NCBI GenBank assembly: GCA_003254885.1
Contig: QANT01003718.1
Location: forward strand, 1 to 64,000
Length of the DNA: 64,000 nucleotides
Direction: 5' to 3'
From: Purshia tridentata
Taxonomy: Eukaryota > Streptophyta > Magnoliopsida > Rosales > Rosaceae
Shown piece after piece: positions 47,782 through 60,126 of the stretch. The stretch's first letter is position 1; every line of letters begins with the position of its first letter. The notes beneath the pieces were generated by a model. That model was not told where the DNA came from and did not search any database. It saw nothing but the letters and a program-made list of their open reading frames with translations. The position numbers and the translations under genes are program-made.

Positions 47782-48272
47782 AGCCCCATTTGGGATTGTA
47801 GTGAGAGACTCAAAAACTGTTGTGAGTAACAATTCTAGGTCACTCACAACAGTTTTGGTGTTTGGTAAAATTTCAAGTGAGTGACTATTTGAGGTCACTC
47901 ACTACAGATATTCACTACAATTTAAAACTTGCTTTTAAAAACTGTAGTGAGTGACAATTATGGTCAAAATTATTTTTAACCAATCTATCCTCACTTTTTT
48001 AATAAAATGACAACTATTATCCTCCTTTTTTAACTATGGTATATCTACCCAAAAAAAACTTTCGGCATCATGTTCATTTTAGTAATTATAAACAGTCACA
48101 GCAGTTTTATATTACAATTTACCAAACACTTTCATACTACTTTTGTATTCACAGCACTTTTGAAAACATAGCTTACCAAACACTTAGCTGACATTACTTC
48201 ACAACTGTTTTACTTTACAGCTGTATTACTTCACTACAGTTTTTTCTTACTGTAATACCAAATTAAGCCTAA
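47779..48272. mobile_element. MITE, probable PIF/Harbinger type, TSD TAA
   Basis: The body is about 47782-48269 (488 bp) between TAA triplets. The ends agccccatttgggattgtag and, inverted, ggcttaatttggtattacag match, followed by repeated gtagtgagtga words inside both arms. It carries no coding sequence. It is missing from the equivalent part of MYB unit 2, so it probably inserted after the duplication, or unit 2 lost it. Confidence 0.75.
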
Positions 48273-51200
48273 GAGTCGCAAGGTTGTTATTTGTAATTAA
48301 AGCATTTAAACTGTGATAATAATTCTCCGGCTTTTATTCTTCTTCTGCGCACTCCTTTCTGCATTACATTTTCACAAAAGAGAATCTCTCTATGAGAAAA
48401 TGCTATCCATCTTTTTCACACACTTTCTCCTTTACTCTCTTTTTGCTATTGCCTCATGTCCACTACTTACCCATAAAATTAGACATTTAATGCTTTTAAA
48501 ACATAAATCCCTCTTTTCCTAACTTGCCCTTAATAATTGCAATCCCTTTTCCTAGCTTTTTAATTTCTTACCTCCTAAAAGAACACCACGTCAACTAACT
48601 CAACCCAAATGCAGATTTTTGTTTTTTTGGCATATTTTATTAATGATGATTAGATTAATTGAAGAGCACCACATTTTTTTATATGTTTTATGTGCCACCT
48701 TTAATATATATCTCGAAAGAGCATTTATGAATTATGATCGTGTCGAGAACATATTCCATTTATAGAATGAAACCAACATATTATATGCACAATCGGTATC
48801 TATGCATGATATTAGCTAGAGCTAAGCATGTAAGAATGTCATTAATTAATCATACATAGTAAAGCATACTGAAAAAGTGAAAAGCAGGTCCAACAACCTG
48901 TGAAGATAATTAATGTAAGGTACTAAGCCATATTTTACCAATTTAGCTAGGTATTAACGTTGATCTTTCTATTTTTGTTTCTTTAAATCAAACTTTTGAT
49001 ATTGACTTGACTGATTAAGTGACTCTCTTTCCCTTAATGATATGATGTAACCACATGTCTTTAGCACACATGTATATAATTAGAGAGGTGTACATATCTT
49101 TTATTTTTATAATAAATGATCACATAATTATTATGTGAAAAAATATTGTGAGAGTGTGAGTGTATACACCTATTAGATGAAAATATTTTTCTGAAACCAC
49201 ATGTCTTTAGCATATATATATATATATATATATAATTAGAGAGAGAGAGAGAGAGAGAGTAATGATCATAGATGTCCATTGTGGGAAGGCCCTAATGATT
49301 TAAAGATAACTACATCATTTCTTGCATATATAAATTCATCAATTTTAATTTAAAAGCACCACCATCCATTATGATCCTGATCTCCTATTTGTTTTTCTCT
49401 TTTCATTTTTGTTTGAATTTCAATTTTAACCATATGTATTTTATAAATAAGAAATAAATTGTTTTAATAAAGAAAAATAATCGTTGTAGGGATCTTATCC
49501 AGAGTAATTGGCAGTGTAATGTTAAATATATTTCTTCACCAGGAGAGAAACTTTGTTACTAATGGAATGCGTCTCTTGGACTTCGTCCGAATTTGGATTG
49601 CTTAGTCTATATGTTAAGCTCAAACAAAATATACAAAAGATCGATAATTTAATTTGTATGATTCATTTAAGTTAAGACCTTGGGGTTTAGCCTTGAAGGA
49701 CTCCTTAATATAAAAATAAATAAATAAATTTAGAACATTGTTTGAATATATGCGAAGCCAATTGACACATTCATAATATTTCAATTTTGAATGTATAATT
49801 AAAATAATATCAAATCATATTCCTTGGTGTCAACGAGGAAGATGATGATTGGCTGCGGCCTCCTTTCAAGGCTTTCATGATTTTCTACGTACAAAGGCCA
49901 AACCCACATTTCCTTAATTATTCTTTCATCTCCTTGCAATTAATTAATTACCATTTCTTTGTCTCATAATTTTCTGTGGAGAAAATCACGCGCGCGAAAA
50001 AGCAAAGCAGACAATAATGGAACAATTAACTTCTAAAATTAATTATAAAATAATATTAGGCGAGTAATCAATTTAATTAATCTTTTGCCTCCGTCCCCTC
50101 CAAAACCATCATTGCACTAAAGAGCAATATTATTATTTTCTCGTTTTTTAAAAAAGCCCCTTTGTTTGATTCCCAAATTGGGTACCTTTTTTACTTGGCT
50201 TTATGTGGGAATAACTGAATAAATACTGTTCTCTATCATTTAGGGGTTGCACACATGGTGCTCAACCATACGTTGGAAGAAGATTAGGCTTTTTCCCATG
50301 TTTAATGGGATTTTAGCTTTGTATGCACTAGAGAATGAACTAATAATGATAAAAATCTCAAATTTGTGTTATAAATTTCAATATTAAATAATATTTATTA
50401 ATATTTTACTTGTTAAAAATAAATAAGTTTTAAAGTAAACCCAAATATTAAGAACATGATTGGATCCTCTACTAATTTTGTGTGTGTTAATTTCATACTA
50501 ACAAATTAAATTGATTAGTATAAAATTAGCACATGATATTTATTTATATAAGTTCAAAATCTCTAACATTTCATTGAATTAATATTTATATAATCATAAT
50601 TTTTTAAGAATGATGGACCAGCCAGCAGTCCATTTATAAAAAAAATTTCTGTATATATATAGTAGTGAGACACTTTGTATGATCAATTTTTTCCCTTTTG
50701 GGTCTGTGTTTCCATGATAATCTCTGTCTTTGATTTCTTTGTCTGAGCTTCCATGATCATCACTTTGAAGTATGATTTTTTGATGCAAAAACCAAAAAAG
50801 CTTGATTATCACCCCACTAGTAGTATAGTAATAGTCAATTATCAATGTCTTCATCCCTCATATTCGTTCATTCCCATATATAACATTTCTTTTTTCAGTT
50901 GTTTTGTTACTTTAATTGTCTCACTGGACCTGTCTGTCTGATGGGGTCATTGCCATCATTGCTGGCCCCTTTGTGTTGCAGCTTCATGTAGTGACAAAAT
51001 CTACGTATATTTTGATTTTTTTGAGGGGGAAACTTAAATTTCGGACCACTTCTAATCTTGTGAATATAACTATCACTATATTAATAATTAGTTGGTTCAA
51101 AATGTCGCATCTTATCTTCATATTTATGTTGGTCCTGCTGAAAAAACCTTAGTTGATGCGATGAAAGTTTTATTTAGTAGTTTTCATTCTAATTTCTGTC

Positions 51201-52492
51201 AATATGTAAATCGTTTATGTATGCTTATATATGTATCCCAATATGCAAGCATGGGTTACAAGTCCCACTTAATTATGTGATGTACTATACGTTGATATAT
51301 ATAGTATCTAAATCATCATTTCTAAAAAGGAAAAAATCTTTTGCATATGGGTTGATATTGTCAATGAAGAGTTTGGGGTTGACATAGAGGTGAGAGGCAA
51401 CAAAACCAAAGCTAGGAAGCTATCAAAAGCCTCAAGGCAGAAAGGTAGTCAAAAATCAAAAGCACACCTAAAGCTTCTCACACCCGATAAGCAAAAGGAG
51501 AAAAAGAAAACAAAGTGTATTTTTTCTACATGATTCAAATATGGGGATGGCTAACATGGGTCGTCTTTGCGATCTGGGATTTTATACTTTTATTTTTCCT
51601 TTTTTTGATATCGTAAACTTCTATGAGGATAATTGCATAGGTTTTACTAGACTCAGGTTTATTCCTAATTAATTTGTGTATTATTTAGCTGTGGCATCAA
51701 CAAGTTATGAAGCGTAAATGATCAATTTTAGATATTTGTGCAATATTGCTCTATTTAAATTTAGCATGCATAGATGCATCTTGATTTCTTAAGCTCATCA
51801 ATCTCTTGTGAACATAGTCGATAAAGATTTGCGATTCTTGTGAACATAGTTGATTTCTTAACATTATCGACTGGGTGCCACGAGGGTGTGGAAGCAAATT
51901 TAGATTTTGAGGGCTCATGTGTATTAGATTTTGGGCCTATGATCCAGCTGGGTTCTTTGCTGAATGGGCTTCAGACCTGGCCCATCAGGTTTATTTGGGA
52001 CCTATTTCGGACTTTTCATATTAATAACTGGTGTGTCCCTCTGTTGTCTAAATTCATATGCAAATTAGATTGGCAAATGGCATAATTAAAATTATAATAA
52101 TTAACTTCGTAGGTTTAAATCATACGTAATTTTTTTCTTTAACTTTTAGGTTTAAATCATATTATTCATCTATTTAAGACATATGAAAATGCACTAATAA
52201 TATGAATGTTATAAGAACGAACCACTAATGTAGAAACAAATTCCATCTCCAAAAATACTCTGAAAGTTGCCCACAATTTCAATGACAACAATTATATCAT
52301 ATAAAGCAACGCTACAACAATTTATAGTTTGCTGAATTGGCAAACAACACTCTAGTGACACATTTGATCTTCACTGCGCTAAAGCATATAATGAAAGGGC
52401 AATCATATTTAAATTTAACATATATGGCACGATGATATGGGGCAACCAGACATTACCTATAAATTAAAGACCACCCAGCCCCCAAAAAAATG
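48273..52492. other. Intergenic DNA of MYB unit 1 and junction to unit 2
   Basis: AT-rich DNA with an AT run near 49209-49232, a GA run near 49240-49260 and stretches that match 54290-57040. The unit junction lies near 51840-51893. The small frames here (for example 50916-51152, 51840-52085) show no recognisable domain. The last 450 bp are the 3' flank of MYB copy 2. Confidence 0.5.
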
Positions 52493-53574
52493 TCAATTCC
52501 ATGCAAGTTGATCCATTGGACTCGGATGGTAATACATTAATCCAAAGGGCACTAGTACTGTAGACTCCACAAAATCACAATCAAAGTTAGATCTCCCAGA
52601 GGAAGCATCCGTGGTGTGCCCACCTGTCAATAACACATTGGCCTTTTCATCTTCCACTACTTCACAATTACCCTTTTCCTGCTGTACTTGTTGCATCAAT
52701 TTTTCTTCAGGTTTCGTGGGTTGATCAGAAATGAGTTCAAAGCTTCTTTTACCCCATTTTAAATGATCATTTATAATCTCAAACTCTGATGGATATGATG
52801 AGTGAGAAGAAGAGGGAATTGGGACACTCATTCCCATTGAGGGTTGCTCTTGGAGAGTACTAGTACTACTACTCCAAACCATACTAGGGTTTTGGTATTC
52901 ATTGGTTGATATGGTACTTGAGCTTTCATGCAATAAGTGAGGGTTGGTAGCAATACTAGTATTATTATTAGAAGAGGAAATATTAGAATAAGGTGATGCA
53001 CGAAGAAGTGATTTCATGTCCACGGAATTGTGCAGAGTTGGAGAGAGATTGCATGCACTATAATTAGTTTTGGGGAGAAGATTGTGAGTGTTGGGATCAA
53101 GACCTTGTGCAATGAGCTTTTTCTTGATGCATGAATTCCAAAAATTCTTGACCTCATTGTCTGTTCTACCTGGCAAATACTTGGCTATCTGGGCCCATTT
53201 ATTTCCCAGAATCGTATGAACATCTATGATGATTCTCTCCTCTTGCTTTGAAAATGAACCCCTCTTGAGATCCGGCCTCAAATAATTTATCCACCTCAAT
53301 CTGCAACTCTTCCCACACCTCTTCAAACCTGCAATATTTAAACCCATATATATGAACAAGCTAGCGGATCATAAATTAATATGTTAAACGACATCGTTAA
53401 GTGAAAGAAGAATGAATTGAAGTTAATAGTATGTACGTACGTACCAGCTAGTTTTGCAACAGAACTCCATGAACCACGGCCATGGGTGTTTATGTGTTGC
53501 ATTAGACAATCATCTTCTTCAGGGGACCATAGTCCTCTCTTGACTTTCTGTTTGTTGCAACAGTTATGTCCCAT
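52493..53574 (-). CDS. R2R3-MYB transcription factor, MYB26/MYB67-like, copy 2
   Basis: Two exons, 53445-53574 and 52493-53328, give 321 residues. The start at 53574 ([20 protein letters not shown]) is chosen by family similarity; a longer in-frame ATG upstream runs through AT-microsatellite sequence and is unlikely. R2 and R3 are complete, with LKRCGKS at the exon junction where copy 1 has LQRCGKS. The second R2R3-MYB intron is absent here too. The C-terminal half is longer than in copy 1 by a Ser/Asn-rich insert ([20 protein letters not shown] region), while the acidic end [15 protein letters not shown] is kept. Both copies look functional and probably overlap in role, perhaps secondary-wall control as for MYB26. 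Confidence 0.9.
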
Positions 53575-56293
53575 TCTATTGATCCTCCAACGCCTAGCTA
53601 GCTTCAATATATATATATATATATAGCACACTTTATCATCTAGTCTCTATATTGGCTTATATGTATATATATATGCTTCTCCACACACACATGCATGCAT
53701 CTACTATTATAAAAAGCAATATTAAACAGTGGGGTTAATTTACTCAGATATTGAGGACCCGCTTAATCTCTTAGCTAGCTAGTCCCGAATATATTGTCTT
53801 GTCCATTCCATCCATGGCTCTTAATTAACTTGACTATTACATTTATCTACTAATTACTTTTGAAACTTACTTGAGTGAAAGTTAATAAGTAAAATGTACA
53901 AAGAATGATAGTCCCACGCTAGATCCATATATAAAGTAATGTTGTATGAGTTTTTTAACCCTATGAGTAATGAATCTCTTGTATAATTATTTCTAACCCT
54001 ATATGAACAAACAAAACAGTAATCTTTTTTATTTTTATAAATAATATATATCTAGCCTTTTTATGTTGGCAAACTCTTAATATTTTCTAACACGTGTATA
54101 TATATATGACAAGCTAGATAGCATGTGTTGATTTGAAACATTCTTTATAATATCATATATACACGTATAAGGTGGTGTTCTATTGAGAATTCAATTTGCG
54201 AGTTTGTCTCTCGTCATTACATTTGAGAAACTTTCCAAAATTGTGAATAAAAAAAATCATTAAACACTTAATTAATATTTTGTAAGTGATACAGTACCTT
54301 TAATATGTATCTTGAGAGAACGCATTTATGATGATGCATGTAGAGAACTTGTTCCTTTTACAGAACAACATATTAATATTATTGCACACAATCGCCGTAT
54401 CTATGCATGATCATTAGCTATCAGCCTAGAGCTTAGGCATGTGAGAAGTTCATTAATTAATGATATGATGCAACCACATATCTTTAGCAAACATATATAT
54501 ACATAACTATCTATATAATTAAATCATATATATAAAGACAAGAGATAATTGATATATGAGGATGATGATCATATATGGCCATTTGTGGGAAGGGCGGAAG
54601 GCCTAATGATTTAAAGATAACTACATCATTTCTTGCACATAAATTCAACAATACTAATTTAAAAGCCCCACCATCCAAAATCTCAATAAATTCATTTGAA
54701 TTAATCCCATTATCCAAAATCTCACTATATATTTTCATCTAGAATTAACCCGACTCTTCATTCGAGTCTAGATCCCAATATTAGTTGTGTTCCATAAATT
54801 TTAAGTGCATGTGTGAGTGAAATGAAATATATATTTATAATTAATACCTTCTTTTGTTTGCCAAGTATAATTAATACCTTTTGAATATGTATGACTTCAT
54901 AACTGCTTTTATAATATATATTTACCATTGAAATAAGAAGACAAATTAAATAAGATAGAGAGGTGAGAATATAAGCACTAAAAATCAAATCATATTCAAT
55001 GCCTTGTTGGTAGTGCTTTTAAATTTAAAGGTGCTTTCGATAGTCAAAAATGTTTTTGACAGAAATAAGTAAAAATTTAAGTCATAGAAGCATTTGATAT
55101 GTACTATCTTATGAAGTGTTTTCAAGTGTATATACAAGAAGCATTCAAAAATATCGAATTATATGACATGAACGACCTAGTGTGTATATATATATACAAA
55201 ACACACTTATATTTGAACAATAAAAAGTTTACAAAAACACTTGTAACAAAAGCAATATATACCAAGAAAATAGTTCTTGCAACAAAAATGAGATTTAAAA
55301 AAAAAAACTTGTAATAAATACGTACGGTGTCCAAATATAGAGCATATGATCAATTTCTTCACTCAACCATTGCTTGAGGGTATGAATCATGTTCCTTGGG
55401 GTCAACGAGGAAGATGATGATTAGATGTGTCTCCTTTCTTCATTTTCTCCCTACCAATTTCTATATTATTTCTTCAACTGTTATCATTGCACTTAAGAGA
55501 CCAATATTTTCTCGTTTTCTACAAAATCCCCTTTGTTTTACTTCCAAAGGTCGACACTTTTTTGTGGCTAATTTCGATTGAGCTACCGTTTTCTGTCTAA
55601 CTTTCGGGTAACATAACACCCATATATTAATTAATATTATATAAATTTATTATTTAACTCGTATTATATAATGCAAAAATTAATAATATTACACGTATTT
55701 GTAATGACACTAAAATAGCGGTTACTGAATAATTCAATTTGAATAGTGATAAAATTGCTCACTCTACACTCAAGTTCGATCTCCTCTTTCAAATAGCTCA
55801 ATACTTTGATAAAAAAAAAACACTAAAATATTTCTCTCAATAAAAAAGGTCGATTAAATTAATATATGTATATGATCTGGCCACCAGTCTTTAATTAGTT
55901 AATTATACAAAATTTCTGTGATATATAGTAGTGGTACCGACACTTTGCATGATCAAAATTTTCCTTTTTGGTCTGAGAATCCATGATCATAATTTTCAAA
56001 GTATGATTTGTTTATGTAAAAGCCAAAAAAGCTTCATTATCCCCCCCACTACTAGTAGTAAATTATCAGATTATCAGTGTCTTCATCCTTCGTTCATATT
56101 CGAGGGATGTGACATTTCTTTTCTGTTCTTGTTTATCTCACTGCACCTGTCTATTACCATCATTGTCCCCTTGTGTGGCTTTGCGTAGTGACAAATTAAT
56201 GTATGTTCATTTTTTTAATATAAGAAAGTAAGATTACTTTCAACATTATCGGTACAACTACTACTAAATCCTACACTAAAACATTTACTTTTA
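53575..56293. other. Upstream region of MYB copy 2
   Basis: AT-rich DNA with two AT microsatellites (near 53608-53625 and 53662-53675). It matches parts of 46.9-51.0 kb as described for the duplication. No gene or RNA is recognised. Confidence 0.5.
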
Positions 56294-56758
56294 AGGTCCG
56301 TTTGGTTCAAGTTTTAGAGACATAGGAATGAGAAATTAATTACATTCCATTATTTAGTAGGTACATGAAAGGGAAATCATTTCCTGACCCAAAAGGAAAT
56401 AATTTCCCTTATTGGGAGAAAATGAAACCCTTGCTGGAGCTTGGTTTTGGTTTCCCTCCTCTTGGAAAATCATTTATTACTTATTCTATTTACTAAATTA
56501 ACCTTGAAATTTTTTGAAATAAATTAAAATAAATATCACTTATGTTTAATAAATAAGGGTATAATTGAAAAATTAGATCAATCTTATTTCCTTTTCCTAC
56601 ACAAACCAAATAAAGAAATGGAAATAAAAAAAGAATTATTGGTTTATTTTTCCAATATTACTAAACGAGGGAATGTAATCTTACTTTCCCTTCCTCTTGA
56701 AAAAGGCATAAAAATTAATTTCCTAAGAAATCAATTCTGGAAATCAAACGGGCCCTTA
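56291..56758. mobile_element. MITE, TSD TTA
   Basis: The body is about 56294-56755 (462 bp) between TTA triplets. The ends aggtccgtttggttcaagtt and, inverted, gggcccgtttgatttccaga pair, and both continue into related sequence with gaaattaatt words. It has no coding sequence. A 3-bp TTA duplication with a GGNCCGTTTGG end fits PIF/Harbinger MITEs. It is present only in MYB unit 2. Confidence 0.75.
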
Positions 56759-58098
56759 TGTCCATGTATTTACATATAAAGTAGTGTAACTTTTCTACAT
56801 AGCTACCCTTCATAGACGTACCCTAAAGTGTCATTTTTAGTAAATTATATAAATAGTTCGTGTTCGGTAAAATTGTGAGTTTACAACTCATGTTAACTAA
56901 ATTTTGGCATCAACAATATATATGATCAATTTTATAGACTCCTATTCATATGATCAATTTTATAACTTTAGGCATGCACATGCATATTGATTTCTTAAGC
57001 TTGTCATTAATGTCTTGTGAACATAGTCAATAAAGATTTTAAAGTAAAAGCATATATTTGCATAATATATATGCAAAATGAGTGCAGAATGTGTCTTTTA
57101 CATTATTCATACATTTGTTTATTACATTAGGGAGCTATCTAAACTTAAACACATCTTTTTCATTACCCATTATCGAAACTTAAACCTATTTTGGGTAGCC
57201 AAGCAGCCATTAATTACTTGACATCTATTGAATCCACATGCAAGATATTCACCATGGCAATATCAACTTTGAGGTCCCTGGCTAATTAAATTACTGGGAT
57301 ATTGGAAAAGAGAACGTGCACATGTAAATGGGCTTTGTAAGTTATTGACAGAGCCCATTTTTATTGGGAATCGCCATCAGAAGCTTGGGCCAACATTGTT
57401 CATATGTAGTAATGGTAGGAATCTACCAAGGGACTAGCCCAGCCCAACATACTATGTATTAATTAATAAATATAATCTATTTACCCCATTTTTATTTTTA
57501 TTTTGGTCTGACCCAACTTTCATCTTAACCTACCCATTTTTTGTCTCTTGACTTTCTTACTAATGGTGTAAAATTGGGCAACCTAACCTAAAATTATCAG
57601 AATTTTTCATGGATTGGGTTAGTTTCATTTATTTCCAAATTCCAACCTTATTAAACAGAATTTGATCCCATACTCCAAATATAAAGGACGGGTTAAGCTT
57701 GAATTAACATTCCAATCCACTCAAGTTGCACCCATACTTCCTACTATTATTTGTATACATCACATGTGTGTTAGTAGTTATCAAATTATGTGAACTTTTA
57801 ATAAAATGATATGAATCTTTGATAATGGAAATTTCCTTTTGTTTTTTAATCAAATGTTAAAGGCAATTTCAAATCATGCAAATATAATTTATGTAATAAT
57901 CACAATAAAAAACGATGTCATTATATGGAAGACATAATAAAATAAAAAAGTTAAGGGTAATTTGCATCTCAATAAAAAAATTTAAAAAAATTCTCGCATA
58001 TACCGGTTCGAAATTAATCTGAGAAAAGAAATCAGAAAACGAGTATAACGTTGTACAGAGAGCAGCTCCATTTTCCGGTGAAGTAAACTAAACAAGCA
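56759..58098. other. Intergenic DNA and promoter of the first PPR gene
   Basis: Contains the end of MYB unit 2 (to about 57040) and then unique DNA. The last 50 bp (agagcagctcc and aaacaagcaatgcaatccat) recur before the second PPR gene at about 60093-60136, so the duplicated PPR unit includes the leader. Confidence 0.5.
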
Positions 58099-59436
58099 AT
58101 GCAATCCATAGTGAATCTCTCAATCCATCTTATCAAACCCACAAACCATGCCTTTTGTTGCTTCTTTAAAACCTGTAATTCATGGGCTTCAGCCATGCAA
58201 AATGCTTCTTCCCCCCATAAAGCATTGCTTATATACTCTACAATGCACCGTCAATCTCTTCCTTCTGATACCTGCTCCATGGTCTTTACGCTAAAATCAT
58301 GTACCCAATTGAAGAACCATGCAATCATTCAACAACTCCATGCCCATATCAGTAAACTTGGATTTGGTTCTCATGTATATGTGGCCAATTCACTTCTTCA
58401 TGCGTACAATGATGTTTCGTTTGTGGATGCCTGTGCATTGTTCGATGAAATGCCTGAGAAGAGCACGGTCATGTGGAATACGATGATTTCCGGGTATTTA
58501 AGGTCGGGGGATTTAGAAAAAGCACGCCTGGTTTTTGATGAGATGCAATTGAGAGATGTTATATCATGGTCTACCATGATCACTGCGTATGCGAAAATTG
58601 GCGATCATAAGCGTGGTTTGTCGCTCTTTCGGAATATGGTAATGAATGAGATTGAAGGTTTAAAACCTGACCGAGTTATTGCAACCTTAACTCTAACCGG
58701 TTGTGCCCACATGGGTTCTCTTGGGTTGTTGCTGGGGAAATCAGTTCATGGGTTTACGGTCAAGAATGGGTGGAAGTTGGATGTGAAACTTGGTACAGTT
58801 TTGGTTGACATGTATGCTAAGTGTGGGTTTCTGAGAGGAGCTGCACGGGTTTTTGAGTTGATGCAAGAAAAGAATGTCATGACTTGGACTGCAATGATTT
58901 GTGGATCAGCACAACATAGCTGCAGCAAAACAGTGTCTTTGTTTGAGAAGATGCAAAAAGCTGGTGTGAGACCTAATGAACTGACTTTAACAGGAATTCT
59001 TAGTGCTTGTGCACATACAGGACTGATCGAGGAAGGCCGCAAATATTTCAAGTTGATTGAAGAAATTGGCTTGGAACCTAGAATTCAGCATTATGGATGC
59101 ATGGTCGATTTGTATGGTAAGGCAGGGCTGCTAGAGGAAGCTTATGTGGTTATCCAGAAAATGCCACTTGAACCTAATGTTATTGTCTGGAATTCTTTTC
59201 TGTCTGCTTGTAAGGAGCATAAACAGTTTGAAATGGCCGAAAGAGTAGTTGAGCAGGTGATGAAGATGGTAAAACCGAATAAGGATGGCGGGGTTTATTC
59301 TCTTATCGCAGATTTGTATGATTTGGGTGGGAAGTGGAATGATGCAAGAAGAGTGAGGAAAATGGTTGAGCGAAAGGTGAGGAAGGTAATGGATAGTACT
59401 AGTATGTTACCATTACATCTTTTGGACAGCTTATGA
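58099..59436 (+). CDS. PPR protein, PLS class, E subgroup, copy 1
   Basis: Intronless, 445 residues. After a short N-terminal region that may target an organelle, successive P, L and S motifs are visible: KALLIYSTMHRQSLPSDTCS, VANSLLHAYNDVSFVDACAL, VMWNTMISGYLRSGDLEKAR, VISWSTMITAYAKIGDHKRG, TVLVDMYAKCGFLRGAARVF, VMTWTAMICGSAQHSCSKTV and YGCMVDLYGKAGLLEEAYVV. An E motif (VIVWNSFLSACKEHKQFEMA to the end) follows; there is no DYW domain. Such proteins bind organellar RNA and often direct C-to-U editing with partners. The C-terminus KVMDSTSMLPLHLLDSL differs from copy 2, where the homologous DNA is the 3' untranslated region. A small deletion has removed the old stop, so the tail is newly coding. 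Direct sibling of the gene at 60127. Confidence 0.9.
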   Translation: MQSIVNLSIHLIKPTNHAFCCFFKTCNSWASAMQNASSPHKALLIYSTMHRQSLPSDTCSMVFTLKSCTQLKNHAIIQQLHAHISKLGFGSHVYVANSLLHAYNDVSFVDACALFDEMPEKSTVMWNTMISGYLRSGDLEKARLVFDEMQLRDVISWSTMITAYAKIGDHKRGLSLFRNMVMNEIEGLKPDRVIATLTLTGCAHMGSLGLLLGKSVHGFTVKNGWKLDVKLGTVLVDMYAKCGFLRGAARVFELMQEKNVMTWTAMICGSAQHSCSKTVSLFEKMQKAGVRPNELTLTGILSACAHTGLIEEGRKYFKLIEEIGLEPRIQHYGCMVDLYGKAGLLEEAYVVIQKMPLEPNVIVWNSFLSACKEHKQFEMAERVVEQVMKMVKPNKDGGVYSLIADLYDLGGKWNDARRVRKMVERKVRKVMDSTSMLPLHLLDSL

Positions 59437-60126
59437 AGTTTACATGGATGATAGTTACTTGGGTTGAGCTTTCTATAAGTTTAGATGGTTCACCTTTTTT
59501 ACGAGCGAGAATAATACATTGATCAGAGACCCACACATCGTGCAAGAGAGTGTGGAGCATGCATAAAGCCCCTGCCTAATTGAAGACTGGTGGAACACCT
59601 GCAGGATATGTGTGGTTGATTTTTATCAAGCAACACAGTCGGTCTTCACTCAGATTGTAGAACCTTCTTAGATATTTCATTTTTTCTGGACGCAAAGAAC
59701 TCAATTTTTTGCTATTGAAATTGAGTTAAGTTTCTTTTTTTATCAACAACTATCGGTAATGAGATTTAGACGGTGAAAAATCATTAATACAAAGCTATTT
59801 GTTGACAAAAATAATTAAAAGTATTGGTGGAGTTGTATTAACACTTTTTAATGCTTCTTCGAAATTTACTTGCTAGCTGTTTTTTGAGGAAAAGTACTTA
59901 CTAGCTAGAAACTCGTTCATCAAGAAGCTTAACAAGTAAATTTACAAAAAGATACTTGACTTTTTTTTTTGGTCCATAAAATAATTTTATTCATAATAGT
60001 TTTTTCATGTATTTTTATCGAACACACTTCTAACAAAAGCGCTTAGGAGCTAGGACGCTTCTTACAGATGCACTCTGAAATGGAGCCCATAGAGCAGCTA
60101 TAATCTCCAAGGAAATTAAACAAGCA
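59437..60126. other. Spacer between the two PPR genes
   Basis: The first part is homologous to the 3' flank of copy 2 (gggttgagctttc, gtttagatggttca). The rest is AT-rich and unique. The last 30 bp are the shared leader. No gene is visible. Confidence 0.5.

Larger units (their letters stand above)
45254..51835. repeat. MYB tandem duplication, unit 1 (about 6.6 kb)
   Basis: Colinear with unit 2 (51894-57040). Anchors with unit-2 partners: ttagattttgggcc at 45306 and 51928, the MYB gene, ctcagatattgaggacccgc at 47018 and 53735, gtcaacgaggaagatgatga at 49829 and 55400, aaaaagcttgattatc at 50795 and 56027, and cttgtgaacatagtc at 51805 and 57013. Noncoding parts have diverged with many indels. 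Unit 1 holds a MITE at 47782-48269 not found in unit 2. Confidence 0.85.
51894..57040. repeat. MYB tandem duplication, unit 2 (about 5.1 kb)
   Basis: Second colinear copy of the block starting at 45254, same orientation. It is shorter because about 1.1 kb present in unit 1 around 47.5-48.7 kb has no counterpart. It has its own MITE at 56294-56755 that unit 1 lacks. Confidence 0.85.

Noticed and set aside
51840-52085. 81-residue frame at the MYB unit junction
   Set aside because: Spans the junction between the duplicated units, has no domain and its counterpart near 45254 is not open in the same way.
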